Shown piece after piece: positions 15,022-23,716 of a DNA stretch of 44,427 nucleotides. A program made the translations under genes and the position numbers. This DNA comes from Pseudomonadota bacterium (GTDB lineage: Bacteria > Pseudomonadota > Alphaproteobacteria > Caulobacterales > Caulobacteraceae), in contig CAUJHO010000049.1 in assembly GCA_963205025.1 (NCBI GenBank), forward strand, positions 1 to 44,427. Direction: 5' to 3'. Numbering within the stretch: the first letter of the stretch is position 1; every line of letters starts with the position of its first letter. A model generated the notes under the pieces. The model was not told the DNA's origin. It saw nothing but the letters and a program-made list of their open reading frames with translations, and did not search any database.

Positions 15022-16896
15022 CTAGCGGACAAGGCTGGACGTCGTCAGGGCTGCATCCTCTTCGAGGGCATCGGCAGCCTCTTCGTTGAGCGCCCGGGCT
15101 TCGCGGCGCGGTTTGACGATGGGTTCGGGCCGCGGCGTCGGGATATTGCCACGCATCAGATGGCGGCCCGCCTTCAGCTCGCCGCCGGCGACCTGGAGGG
15201 CGAAACGCTCCTCATCATGTCGACGCACATCCTCGAGGGTTTCGACGGCTTCGTCGTGAGTGAACCCCAGGTCGATCAGGACCTGATGGCTGAAGGTCAG
15301 GGCGCTCTCCAGCGTGTCGCGCAACTGGTACTCCACCCCGGCCTGAACCAGGCGCAAGGCATGGCCGCGATCGAAGGCGCGCACGAACAGCTTGGTCAGG
15401 GGGAACTCGGATTTCACCAGTTCGACGATCTTGTCCGCGGCCACGGGATCATCGACGGCGACGACGATGGTTTCGGCCTCGGCGGCTCCCGAAGCCCGCA
15501 GGACATCGAGCCGCGCGCCATCGCCGTAATAGACCTTGAAACCGAAGGTGCCGGCCGCCTGAACCATCTCCACATCCGTGTCGATGATCGAGATATCGAC
15601 ATCGCGCGCCAGCAGGGGTTGCGACACCACCTGGCCGAAACGGCCGAAGCCGATGATCAGGACCCGTTCTCTCAGACCGGCCGCGCGCTCGACGCCCTCG
15701 GCTGAATCCGGGTCGATCCTCTCCTTGGGTAGCAGTCGACGCGCCGCCAGCGTCGTCAACGGCGTCAGGGCCATCGACAGAATGACAATGGCCGTCGCCG
15801 CCGAGGAAATCTCGCCGTCAAAGACCCCCGCCGTCAGGGCCGCGCCATACAGGACGAAGGCGAACTCGCCGCCCTGGGCGAACAGGACCGCGCGCTCAAT
15901 GGCCTCATGCTCACTCGACCGGAAGACGCGCGCCACCGCATAGATCGCCACGGCCTTGACGGCCATGAAGGCGACAACGCCGCCGACGATCCGAACCCAG
16001 TCCTGAGCCACGACATTGAGGTCCAGGGCCATGCCGACGCTGAGGAAGAACAGGCCGAGCAGAATGGCCCGGAACGGTTCGACATCGGCCTCCAGCTGGT
16101 GGCGGAAACTGGATTCCGACAACAGCACCCCCGCCAGGAAGGCCCCCATGGCCATGGACAATCCGCCCAGGTCCATCAACCAGGCGGCCCCAACGACGAC
16201 CAGCAGAGCCGCCGCCGTCATCACCTCGCGCCCGCCGAATCGGGCGAGCAAGCCGAAGACCGGGTTCATCAGGAAGCGGCCGGCAAAAAACACGACCGCC
16301 AGGGCCCCGACGGCCAGGCCGATCGTCTGCCATAGCGGCGGGGCGCTCTCGGTTGCGACCCCGGTGGCCGAGGCGATGACGGCGACGATGGCCAGGAGCG
16401 GCACAATGGCCAGATCCTCAAGCAACAGGATCGACACCGCCTTCTGACCGCCGGAGGTGTTCAGCTCATTGCGCTCATCGAGCATCTGCATGATCACCGC
16501 CGTCGAGGACAGGACGAAGCCCATGGCCACGATGAAGGCGACGTCAGCGCGCAGCCCCGCCGCCATGCCGGTGAAGGTCAGCAGAAATCCGGCGACCAGA
16601 ACCTGGACCAGACCCAGGCCGAAGATCTGCTTCCTCAGATTCCACAAGCGCTGCGGCCGCATCTCCAGTCCGATGATGAACAGGAAGATGACCACGCCGA
16701 ACTCGGCGACATGAAGGATGACCTCGGGCTCCTGAAACAGGCCCAGACCGAACGGTCCGATGGCCAGGCCCGCCGCCAGATAGCCCAGCACCGAGCCGAG
16801 TTGGGCCTTGCGGAAAATCGGCACGGCAATGACGCCGGCGGCCAGCAGGGCCGCAATATGCCCCATCCCCAGTTCGGCCGTCGCTGCGTCTGCCAT
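15022..16896 (-). CDS. CPA2 family monovalent cation/proton antiporter (KefB/KefC-like)
   Basis: A 624-residue inner-membrane transporter of the KefB/KefC group, which exchanges K+ or Na+ for protons. The first two thirds form the antiporter domain with about 12 membrane segments. Recognisable parts are VLGYLAAGLAIGPFGLGLF, VVIFLFIIGLEM, FVLSSTAVIMQML, LLLEDLAIVPLLAI and AMGAFLAGVLLSESSFRHQLE. From about residue 410 a RCK/TrkA-N domain follows, with the nucleotide-binding RVLIIGFGRFGQVVSQPLLARD and later DPVAADKIVELVK. The last 50 residues are charged and probably disordered. The ATG at 16896 has GGGGG upstream. No KefF/KefG ancillary protein is adjacent, so glutathione gating as in E. coli Kef is not shown. 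Confidence 0.92.
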   Translation of the reverse strand: MADAATAELGMGHIAALLAAGVIAVPIFRKAQLGSVLGYLAAGLAIGPFGLGLFQEPEVILHVAEFGVVIFLFIIGLEMRPQRLWNLRKQIFGLGLVQVLVAGFLLTFTGMAAGLRADVAFIVAMGFVLSSTAVIMQMLDERNELNTSGGQKAVSILLLEDLAIVPLLAIVAVIASATGVATESAPPLWQTIGLAVGALAVVFFAGRFLMNPVFGLLARFGGREVMTAAALLVVVGAAWLMDLGGLSMAMGAFLAGVLLSESSFRHQLEADVEPFRAILLGLFFLSVGMALDLNVVAQDWVRIVGGVVAFMAVKAVAIYAVARVFRSSEHEAIERAVLFAQGGEFAFVLYGAALTAGVFDGEISSAATAIVILSMALTPLTTLAARRLLPKERIDPDSAEGVERAAGLRERVLIIGFGRFGQVVSQPLLARDVDISIIDTDVEMVQAAGTFGFKVYYGDGARLDVLRASGAAEAETIVVAVDDPVAADKIVELVKSEFPLTKLFVRAFDRGHALRLVQAGVEYQLRDTLESALTFSHQVLIDLGFTHDEAVETLEDVRRHDEERFALQVAGGELKAGRHLMRGNIPTPRPEPIVKPRREARALNEEAADALEEDAALTTSSLVR

Positions 16897-17020
16897 GCTC
16901 ACCCCCTGAATCTCGATCCCCTCATATAGGACGCCGCGTCGCCCAAAGCAGCCAGGCCATTGCATGGAGGGAACGATCCGCCCTAGGTTGCAAGACCTTT
17001 TGCCGCCTGGAGGTGGTAAT

Positions 17021-17794
17021 ATGCGCCGTTTCCTGACTGCAGTGTTCCTGGGGCTGGGCCTGATGGTCGCCATGCCCGCGCTAGCCCAGCCAGCAATGAC
17101 CGCGACCGAAGAGGCGGACGTCCAGCTCGCTCAACGCGCCTTCGCCGTCTTCGGCCAGTCCGGCTACGCCGGAATCCAGCCCTTGCTGCCAGACCTGAGG
17201 GCGGCGCTGGACAACGCCCCCGCCAGCCAGCCGTCGATCGAAATCGGCGACGACTACATCATCGTCAGGGCGTCCTCCGAGACGCAGATGATCGTCCTGA
17301 TGACACTGGCGTCGGCGGCCGCACCCGACGATGGACGCGAACGGTCGGTCGTGACACGTCCGACGACCTACCCGCTGATCGCCCTGCTCCTGGCTGCGGA
17401 TGCAGTTGAGCACGGGCGATACGAAGAGGCTCTGGGCTACACCTCGCGCGGCCTGTCAATTCAGCCCGATGACGCCAGCCTGGTACTCGAACATTCGATT
17501 GCCCTGATGGCCCTGGATCGCGACGCGGAAGCGCTCGAAATGATCGACGCGGCGCTGGCCTCGGGCAGCGTGATGGTCACCAGTATCGAGGCACCGCTCC
17601 TGCGGCGACGCGGAGCCCTCCTTATCGAGCTGCGACGCCTGCCCGAAGCGCGGGCGGCACTGGAACGGTCGCTCGAGATCGAACCTAATCATCCCACCGC
17701 TCTGAACGAGCTGGCGGTCATCAATGCCGCCGAGGCCGGCGAAACAATTGGCGATTTCAGCATCATCAGGCCCAGCGAAGCCGACGATGAGTGA
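17021..17794 (+). CDS. Exported tetratricopeptide-repeat protein
   Basis: A 257-residue periplasmic protein. The signal peptide MRRFLTAVFLGLGLMVAMPALAQ ends at a good cleavage site. The C-terminal half has TPR-like helical pairs: YPLIALLLAADAVEHGRYEEALGYTSRGLSIQPDDASLVLEHSIALMALDRDAEALEMIDAAL and LRRRGALLIELRRLPEARAALERSLEIEPNHPTALNELAVI. Such repeats mediate protein-protein contacts. GGAGGTGG lies 5 nt before the ATG, which rules out the longer frame. It starts 124 bp from the divergent antiporter gene and ends 62 bp before the DUF885 gene, with which it may be co-transcribed. No partner is evident. Confidence 0.82.
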   Translation: MRRFLTAVFLGLGLMVAMPALAQPAMTATEEADVQLAQRAFAVFGQSGYAGIQPLLPDLRAALDNAPASQPSIEIGDDYIIVRASSETQMIVLMTLASAAAPDDGRERSVVTRPTTYPLIALLLAADAVEHGRYEEALGYTSRGLSIQPDDASLVLEHSIALMALDRDAEALEMIDAALASGSVMVTSIEAPLLRRRGALLIELRRLPEARAALERSLEIEPNHPTALNELAVINAAEAGETIGDFSIIRPSEADDE

Positions 17795-17856
17795 CCGGCT
17801 CGACGCACCTGCCGTCTCGGTCTAGCTTCTGTCCCAGAGGACAGGAAGGGTTTCCA

Positions 17857-19665
17857 ATGGTTGTTCACACCACAGCGGCTGCGCTTGCGGCGCTCGCGAT
17901 CGGGCTGGCCTGTGCACCGCCTGCCGTGGCACAGACGCCGCCCCCTGCCGAGCAACGCCAGGCATCCGCCGAACTGGCCGCGATCATCGCCGACTATGAG
18001 ACCTGGGCCGCAGAACAGGACCCCTGGACGGCAGGGGCCGAAGGGGATCGCGCCGCCCTGTCGCGCCTGTCCGACCCCAGCCGTCAGGCCGAGCTGGCGC
18101 GCCGTGAGCCTCTGGCCCGATTCCGCGACCGGCTGGCGGCGATAGATCCGGCCGGTCTGTCGGCCGATGAACGTCTGAACCAGTCCCTGCTCTCGCGCTC
18201 CGTCAGCCTGGACCTTGAGCGGATCGAGCTCGACCGCGGACGCCTCGCCTTCGATTCCGAAGGCGGCCCTGAGGCCATGGCCGGGTATCTGGCGGGTTCG
18301 ACCCGGATCGCCACGGTCGCCGACGCGGAGGCGTGGCTGTCGCGCCTCGGCCTGCTGGCCGGCTTCTATGATGCCGCCCTGGCCAACGCCCGGCGCGGCG
18401 TCGAGACCGGCATGGTCCAGCCGCGCATCATCGCCGACCGCGTCGTGACATCGACGGCCGCCGCCGCCCGGCTGACCCCGGACACCGATCCTCTGATGCG
18501 GCCCATGGCCGCCCGGCCGAGCGCCATCAGCGAGGCCGACTGGGCCGGGCTGCGAACCCGCGCCCTGGCTCTCATCAACGACCAGGTCATGCCGGCACGG
18601 CAACGCTGGGCCACCTTCATGACCGACGAATATCTGCCAGCCTCGCCAGCGGAGCCGGCCCAGATCGGGCTGGGCCAGCGGCCCGGCGGGCGCGAGGCCT
18701 ATGCCTTCAACGCGCGCTGGTACACCACCACCGAGATGACGCCGGATGAGATCCACGCGCTCGGCCTGTCCGAGGTCGCGCGCATCCGCGCCCAGATGGA
18801 ACAGGAGATGCTGGCGGCGGGCTGGACGGGATCATTCGCTGACTTCCTGACCTTCCTCAGGACCGACCCGCAGTTCTATGTGACCACGCGCGACGAGTTG
18901 ATGATGCACGCGCGCGACATCGCCAAGCGCGCCGACGACCAGCTGCCGGCCCTGTTCAACACCCTGCCGCGCCTGCCCTATGGCGTACGCCCGGTGCCTG
19001 AAGAGATCGAGGCCAACTATACGACCGGACGCTACAATCCGGGCAGTTCGGTCAACGGCATCGCCGGTGGCTATATGGTCAACACCTCGTCTCTGGATCA
19101 GCGGGGCCTGTACGAACTGCCGGCCCTGACCCTGCACGAGGCCGTGCCGGGCCACCACCTCCAGATCGCCCTGCAACAGGAACTGGGTGACCTGCCCTGG
19201 TTCCGGCGCAACGGCGATGCCACCGCCTTCGTCGAGGGCTGGGGCCTGTATTCCGAATTCCTCGGCTACGAGATGGGCATCTACCGCACCCCCTATGAGC
19301 GTTTCGGGCGTCTGTCCTACGAGATGTGGCGGGCCTGTCGCCTGGTGGCGGACACCGGCATCCACTGGCTGGGCTGGGACATCGAACAGGCGCGCGCCTG
19401 TTTCCGCGACAACTCGGCCCTGTCGGAGCTGAATATCCAGACCGAGCTGGAGCGTTACATCTCCTGGCCCGGCCAGGCCCTGGCCTACAAGGTCGGGGAG
19501 TTGACCATCCTGCGGCTGCGCCGGCGGGCCGAGGCGGCGCTGGGCGACCGCTTTGATGTGCGCCGCTTCCACGACGCGGTGCTGCTGGGCGGCCCCCTGC
19601 CGATGGCCGTACTGGAGGGGCGCATTGATGAGTGGATCGCGGCCGAACAGGCGGCTGGTTCCTGA
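17857..19665 (+). CDS. DUF885 family exported metallopeptidase-like protein
   Basis: A 602-residue exported protein of the DUF885 family. The signal peptide ends at PPAVAQ. The family's zinc-site-like motif is present as HEAVPGHH at 427-434 (a gluzincin-type HExxxGH), followed by a likely third ligand in FVEGWGLYSEFLGYEMG. Other conserved stretches are YNPGSSVNGIAGGYMVNTS and YISWPGQALAYKVGE. The family is thought to be peptidase-related; I know of no firm substrate. AGGAAGGG lies ahead of the ATG. It sits between a TPR protein and a Gly/Tyr-rich envelope protein on the same strand, without an obvious shared pathway. Confidence 0.88.
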   Translation: MVVHTTAAALAALAIGLACAPPAVAQTPPPAEQRQASAELAAIIADYETWAAEQDPWTAGAEGDRAALSRLSDPSRQAELARREPLARFRDRLAAIDPAGLSADERLNQSLLSRSVSLDLERIELDRGRLAFDSEGGPEAMAGYLAGSTRIATVADAEAWLSRLGLLAGFYDAALANARRGVETGMVQPRIIADRVVTSTAAAARLTPDTDPLMRPMAARPSAISEADWAGLRTRALALINDQVMPARQRWATFMTDEYLPASPAEPAQIGLGQRPGGREAYAFNARWYTTTEMTPDEIHALGLSEVARIRAQMEQEMLAAGWTGSFADFLTFLRTDPQFYVTTRDELMMHARDIAKRADDQLPALFNTLPRLPYGVRPVPEEIEANYTTGRYNPGSSVNGIAGGYMVNTSSLDQRGLYELPALTLHEAVPGHHLQIALQQELGDLPWFRRNGDATAFVEGWGLYSEFLGYEMGIYRTPYERFGRLSYEMWRACRLVADTGIHWLGWDIEQARACFRDNSALSELNIQTELERYISWPGQALAYKVGELTILRLRRRAEAALGDRFDVRRFHDAVLLGGPLPMAVLEGRIDEWIAAEQAAGS

Positions 19666-19731
19666 ACCGCAGCCATTTCCGATCCCGTGTGTTAACCTCT
19701 GAACGGAGGGCAGTCTCGAGGAGGCAAGATC

Positions 19732-20325
19732 ATGCGTTGGCTCGCACTTTCCCTGGCGACCATGGCTGTCGCGGCGGCAGCGCCGGCGACCGCCCAGTCC
19801 TATGGCTACGGCAATGGTTATGGCCAGCCAGGCTACGGCGCGGACTTCGACTATCGGCGCTGCTACAGCGGCGAGCGCGAGGAGCACTGCCGCGATCGCC
19901 TCAGACGCGAGGCCGAGCGCTATGAAGACTCGCGCCGGCGCGACGCCTACGGTCGCGACGGCTATGACAACCGCTATGGCTACAGCCAGTCGGGCTACGG
20001 CTATGATCGTTACGGTCGTCAAACCTATTACGGCAACGGCTATGGCTCCAATGGTGGCTATTACGGCAACCGCTATGGCTATAACGGCGGCTATTATGGC
20101 GGCGGCTATGGACGCGATGACGGCACGGACCTGGCCCTGACTATCCTGGGCATCGCCCTGGGGGCGGCCATCCTCGGCTCGCTCGACGACCGCGACAATT
20201 GGGACCGTCATCGTCACGACGACGACTATCGCGACTGGTGCCGGCGTCGGCACTCCAGCTTCGACTGGAACTCCGGCACCTATGCCCATGGCGATGGCAC
20301 GCGCCGGTATTGTCGACGCGGCTGA
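19732..20325 (+). CDS. Gly/Tyr-rich exported protein with BA14K-like C-terminus
   Basis: A 197-residue exported protein. The signal peptide is MRWLALSLATMAVAAAAPATAQ. A long middle region is low-complexity and made of GYG, NRYG, YYGNGYG and GGYYG units mixed with charged residues. A short hydrophobic stretch (LALTILGIALGAAILGSL) follows. The end, DWCRRRHSSFDWNSGTYAHGDGTRRYC, resembles the BA14K module found in alphaproteobacterial surface proteins. GAGGAGG precedes the ATG. The protein is probably at the outer surface or periplasm; a function cannot be named. It converges on dnaE2, with 16 bp between stop codons and no clear terminator. Confidence 0.8.
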   Translation: MRWLALSLATMAVAAAAPATAQSYGYGNGYGQPGYGADFDYRRCYSGEREEHCRDRLRREAERYEDSRRRDAYGRDGYDNRYGYSQSGYGYDRYGRQTYYGNGYGSNGGYYGNRYGYNGGYYGGGYGRDDGTDLALTILGIALGAAILGSLDDRDNWDRHRHDDDYRDWCRRRHSSFDWNSGTYAHGDGTRRYCRRG

Positions 20326-20341
20326 TCTGGCCGGCGCGCTT

Positions 20342-23300
20342 TTAGTGAAAGTCGCGTGAGCCCGGCAGGATACGCACATCGCGCGGGTGTCGGGCGGCAC
20401 CATGCGCGCCACGGACAAAGGCATCCGCATCCGGCGGCTGGATCGTCGGGTCGTGATCTTCGGACAGGCGTTTCAACTCCGGCGTCCGATCGAAGACCTC
20501 GCGCGTCATCACATGCACGACGCCCTCCTTCGAGCGCTCGATGACGCCGTCGATCTGCATCAGCCGCGCCGCCATGACCTGACGGCGGAAGCGTTCGAAC
20601 TGATCGGCCCACATGACGACATTGGCCACGCCGGTCTCGTCTTCGATGGTGACAAAGATGGCCTTGCCGTTGCCGGGGCGCTGACGCACCAGCACGACGC
20701 CTGCGACCCGGACCCGCCGTCCCTGGTTCAGAGCCGTCGCCTCGGCACAGCTGAGCACCCCCTCGGCCTGGAACACCGGACGCAGGATCGACATCGGGTG
20801 GGCCTTCAAGGACAGGCGCGTCATCTGATAGTCGGCCGCGACATGCTCCCCCAGCGGCATGGTCGGCAGGTTCGCATCCGCCTCCTCGCCCAGTTCGCGG
20901 GCGCGGGCGGCAGCGAACAGCGGCAGTGGATCGTCGTCAGGCAGACGTTTGACCGCCCACAGCCCCTCGCGCCGATCCAGACCCAGCGAGCGCAAGGCAT
21001 CGGCATCGGCCAGCTTCCTCAAGGCCGGTACGGTCAGTCCGCCGCGCCGCATCAGGTCTTCGAGTGAGACATAGGGCCGGTCCCGCCCCGCCTGCAGCAC
21101 CACGGCCCAGGCTTCACGAAAGCCGTCGATCTGACGAAATCCGAGCCTGAGCGCTGGACCTGATTTGCGGTCATTGGACCAACCAGAATTCAAGCCGTCA
21201 CCCTCAAGCGTGTTGTCCCAGTCGCTGTGATTGACGTCGATGGGCCGGGCCTCGACCCCGTGTTTCTGGGCGTCGCGCACGATCTGGGCCGGGGCATAGA
21301 AGCCCATCGGCTGGCTGTTCAACAGCGCCGCGGCGAACACCGCCGGATGGTAGTGCTTGATATAGCTGGAAATATAGACCAGCCGCGCGAAACTGGCCGC
21401 ATGGCTTTCGGGAAAGCCGTACGATCCAAATCCCTTGATCTGTTCAAAACAGCGCGCCGCAAAGGCCGGGTCATAGCCGCGCGCGACCATGCGCCCGACG
21501 AAGCGGTCCTCATAGGTGTGCAGCGTGCCGTCGCCGCGAAACGTGCCCATGGCTTTCCTCAGGCCGTTGGCCTCTTTGGACGAGAACTCGGCCGCCACCA
21601 TGGCCACCTTCATCGCCTGTTCCTGGAACAGCGGCACGCCCAGGGTCTTTTTCAGCACCTGTTCCAGCTCGTCAGGCGGGCCGTGTTCGGGAGCCGGCGA
21701 CTGATACTGGACCGCCTCGATGCCGTCGCGCCGCCTCAGATAGGGGTGGACCATATCGCCCTGGATCGGGCCGGGCCGCACGATGGCCACCTGGATCACC
21801 AGATCATAAAACGTCCGGGGTCTGAGACGCGGCAGCATATTGATCTGGGCCCGGCTCTCGACCTGGAACACGCCCAGGGAATCGCCGCGACACAGCATTT
21901 CATAGACCGCCGGATCCTCGCCCGGCACGCTGGCCAGGTCGTGATCGGCGTCCCGCTCATGCGCCCGCATCAGGTCGAACGCCTTGCGGATACAGGTCAG
22001 CATCCCCAGCGCCAGCACATCGACCTTCATCAGGCCGAGCGCATCGATGTCGTCGCGATCCCATTCGATGAAGGTGCGGTCAGCCATGGCGGCATTGCCG
22101 ATGGGGACCAGCTCATCCAGCCGACCGCGCGTCAGGATGAAGCCGCCGACGTGCTGGGACAGGTGTCGGGGAAATCCCAACAGCCGGCGCGCCATGTCGA
22201 CGGCCTGGCGCACCATCGGATTGGCCGGGTCCAGACCGGCCTGGAGAATGTCGCGGTCGGGGATGTCCGACCCCCAGCCGCCCCACTGGCTGGCGGCCAG
22301 GCGCGCGGTCACATCCTCGGTCAGGCCCAGCACCTTGCCGACATCGCGGATGGCGCTGCGCGGGCGATAGTGGATCACCGTCGCCGCGATGCCGGCGCGG
22401 TCGCGGCCATAGCGTTGATAGATGTGCTGGATGATCTCTTCGCGCCGCTCATGCTCGAAATCGACGTCGATGTCGGGCGGTTCGCTGCGGTCGGCCGACA
22501 GGAACCGTTCGAACAGCACATCATTGTGGGCTGGATCGACCGAGGTGATGCCCAGCACGAAACAGACCGCCGAATTGGCCGCCGATCCTCGGCCCTGACA
22601 CAGGATGCCCCGGTTCTCGGCCTCGCGCACAATGTCGTGGATGGTCAGGAAATAGGGGGCCAGATCGCGCTCACCGATATAGGTCAGTTCCTTGTCCAGC
22701 GTCGCGCGCACCTTGTCCGGCACGCCTTCGGGATAGCGGATGTCGGCGCACCGCCAGGTCAGATCGACCAGCCAGGCCTGGGGCGTCCAGCCCGGCGGGA
22801 TCGGTTCCTCGGGATATTCGTACTTCAGATCGCCCAGGTCGAAGCTGAGCCGCGCCAGCATCGCCTCTCCCTGGTCCAGCGCCTCGGGCACGGTGCGAAA
22901 CAGCCGGGCCATTTCGTCGGGCGTCTTCAGATGGCGCTCGGCATTGGCCTGAAGCCGTCGGCCCGCCTGATGGATCGAGACACCCTCGCGGATGCAGCTC
23001 AGCACATCCTGAAGGTCGCGCTCGCCCGGCGCGTGATAGAGCACATCATTGGTCGCAATCAGCGGCGTCCCGGCCTGCTCTGCCAGTCGGGCCAACTGCA
23101 TCAGTCGCCGACGATCATCGCCGCCGAACGAGGCCGTCGCCCCCAGCCAGGTCGCCCCCGGAGCCGCCGCCGCCACTCGCATCAGGCTCTGGTCCAGACC
23201 GTCCAGTTTGCGCGGCGGCATGACGATCAGCAACAGGCCCTCGGTATCGGCCTCCAGATCACCGATTTGCAACAGACACTCGCCCTTGCGGCCCCTCAGA

Positions 23301-23716
23301 TTGCCCTTGGTCAACAGGCGACACAGCCGTCCCCAGCCGGTGCGCGTCTCCGGGTAGGCGAGGATGTCCGGCGTGCCGTCGGTGAAGGCCAGCCGCGTCC
23401 CGAGCGCCAGACGAAAGCCTTGCGCGCGCCGCTGGATCTCGGCCCGGACGGCGGCGTCATCCAGCGGATTGGGCACATGGCCGACCTCGCCCGGTCCTCC
23501 CCCCCAGCGCACCCGATCCGGCGGCGTCAGGCCGTCTTCGCGCAGGGATTTCAGCGCCGCCCAGGCCCGCGCGGTGCCGGCCACGGTGTTGCGATCGGCG
23601 ATCCCCAGCCCTGACAGCCCCAGAGCCACCGCCGTCAGCACCAGGTCGCGCGGTTTGGACGCCCCCCTCAGAAACGAGAAGTTCGACGCCGCCGCCATCT
23701 CGGCATAGGCGCTCAT
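20342..23716 (-). CDS. dnaE2: Error-prone DNA polymerase DnaE2 (ImuC)
   Basis: A 1124-residue C-family DNA polymerase that works with ImuA and ImuB in damage-induced translesion synthesis. The N-terminal PHP domain starts YAEMAAASNFSFLRGAS, the form typical of DnaE2 rather than the replicative DnaE. The palm has the catalytic PPDIDVDFEHERREEIIQHIYQRYGR. Later come FGSYGFPESHAASFARLVY and a C-terminal OB-fold (RVRVAGVVLVRQRPGNGKAIFVTIEDETGVANVV). The extended tail of replicative DnaE is absent. The ATG at 23716 overlaps the imuB stop in an ATGA, so the genes are translationally coupled. Expression should be SOS-controlled through the operator in front of imuA. Confidence 0.96.
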   Translation of the reverse strand: MSAYAEMAAASNFSFLRGASKPRDLVLTAVALGLSGLGIADRNTVAGTARAWAALKSLREDGLTPPDRVRWGGGPGEVGHVPNPLDDAAVRAEIQRRAQGFRLALGTRLAFTDGTPDILAYPETRTGWGRLCRLLTKGNLRGRKGECLLQIGDLEADTEGLLLIVMPPRKLDGLDQSLMRVAAAAPGATWLGATASFGGDDRRRLMQLARLAEQAGTPLIATNDVLYHAPGERDLQDVLSCIREGVSIHQAGRRLQANAERHLKTPDEMARLFRTVPEALDQGEAMLARLSFDLGDLKYEYPEEPIPPGWTPQAWLVDLTWRCADIRYPEGVPDKVRATLDKELTYIGERDLAPYFLTIHDIVREAENRGILCQGRGSAANSAVCFVLGITSVDPAHNDVLFERFLSADRSEPPDIDVDFEHERREEIIQHIYQRYGRDRAGIAATVIHYRPRSAIRDVGKVLGLTEDVTARLAASQWGGWGSDIPDRDILQAGLDPANPMVRQAVDMARRLLGFPRHLSQHVGGFILTRGRLDELVPIGNAAMADRTFIEWDRDDIDALGLMKVDVLALGMLTCIRKAFDLMRAHERDADHDLASVPGEDPAVYEMLCRGDSLGVFQVESRAQINMLPRLRPRTFYDLVIQVAIVRPGPIQGDMVHPYLRRRDGIEAVQYQSPAPEHGPPDELEQVLKKTLGVPLFQEQAMKVAMVAAEFSSKEANGLRKAMGTFRGDGTLHTYEDRFVGRMVARGYDPAFAARCFEQIKGFGSYGFPESHAASFARLVYISSYIKHYHPAVFAAALLNSQPMGFYAPAQIVRDAQKHGVEARPIDVNHSDWDNTLEGDGLNSGWSNDRKSGPALRLGFRQIDGFREAWAVVLQAGRDRPYVSLEDLMRRGGLTVPALRKLADADALRSLGLDRREGLWAVKRLPDDDPLPLFAAARARELGEEADANLPTMPLGEHVAADYQMTRLSLKAHPMSILRPVFQAEGVLSCAEATALNQGRRVRVAGVVLVRQRPGNGKAIFVTIEDETGVANVVMWADQFERFRRQVMAARLMQIDGVIERSKEGVVHVMTREVFDRTPELKRLSEDHDPTIQPPDADAFVRGAHGAARHPRDVRILPGSRDFH

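Noticed and set aside
21227..23614. 795-codon plus-strand frame opposite dnaE2
   Set aside because: dnaE2 on the other strand has all catalytic motifs; the antisense frame shows no domain and no ribosome binding site.
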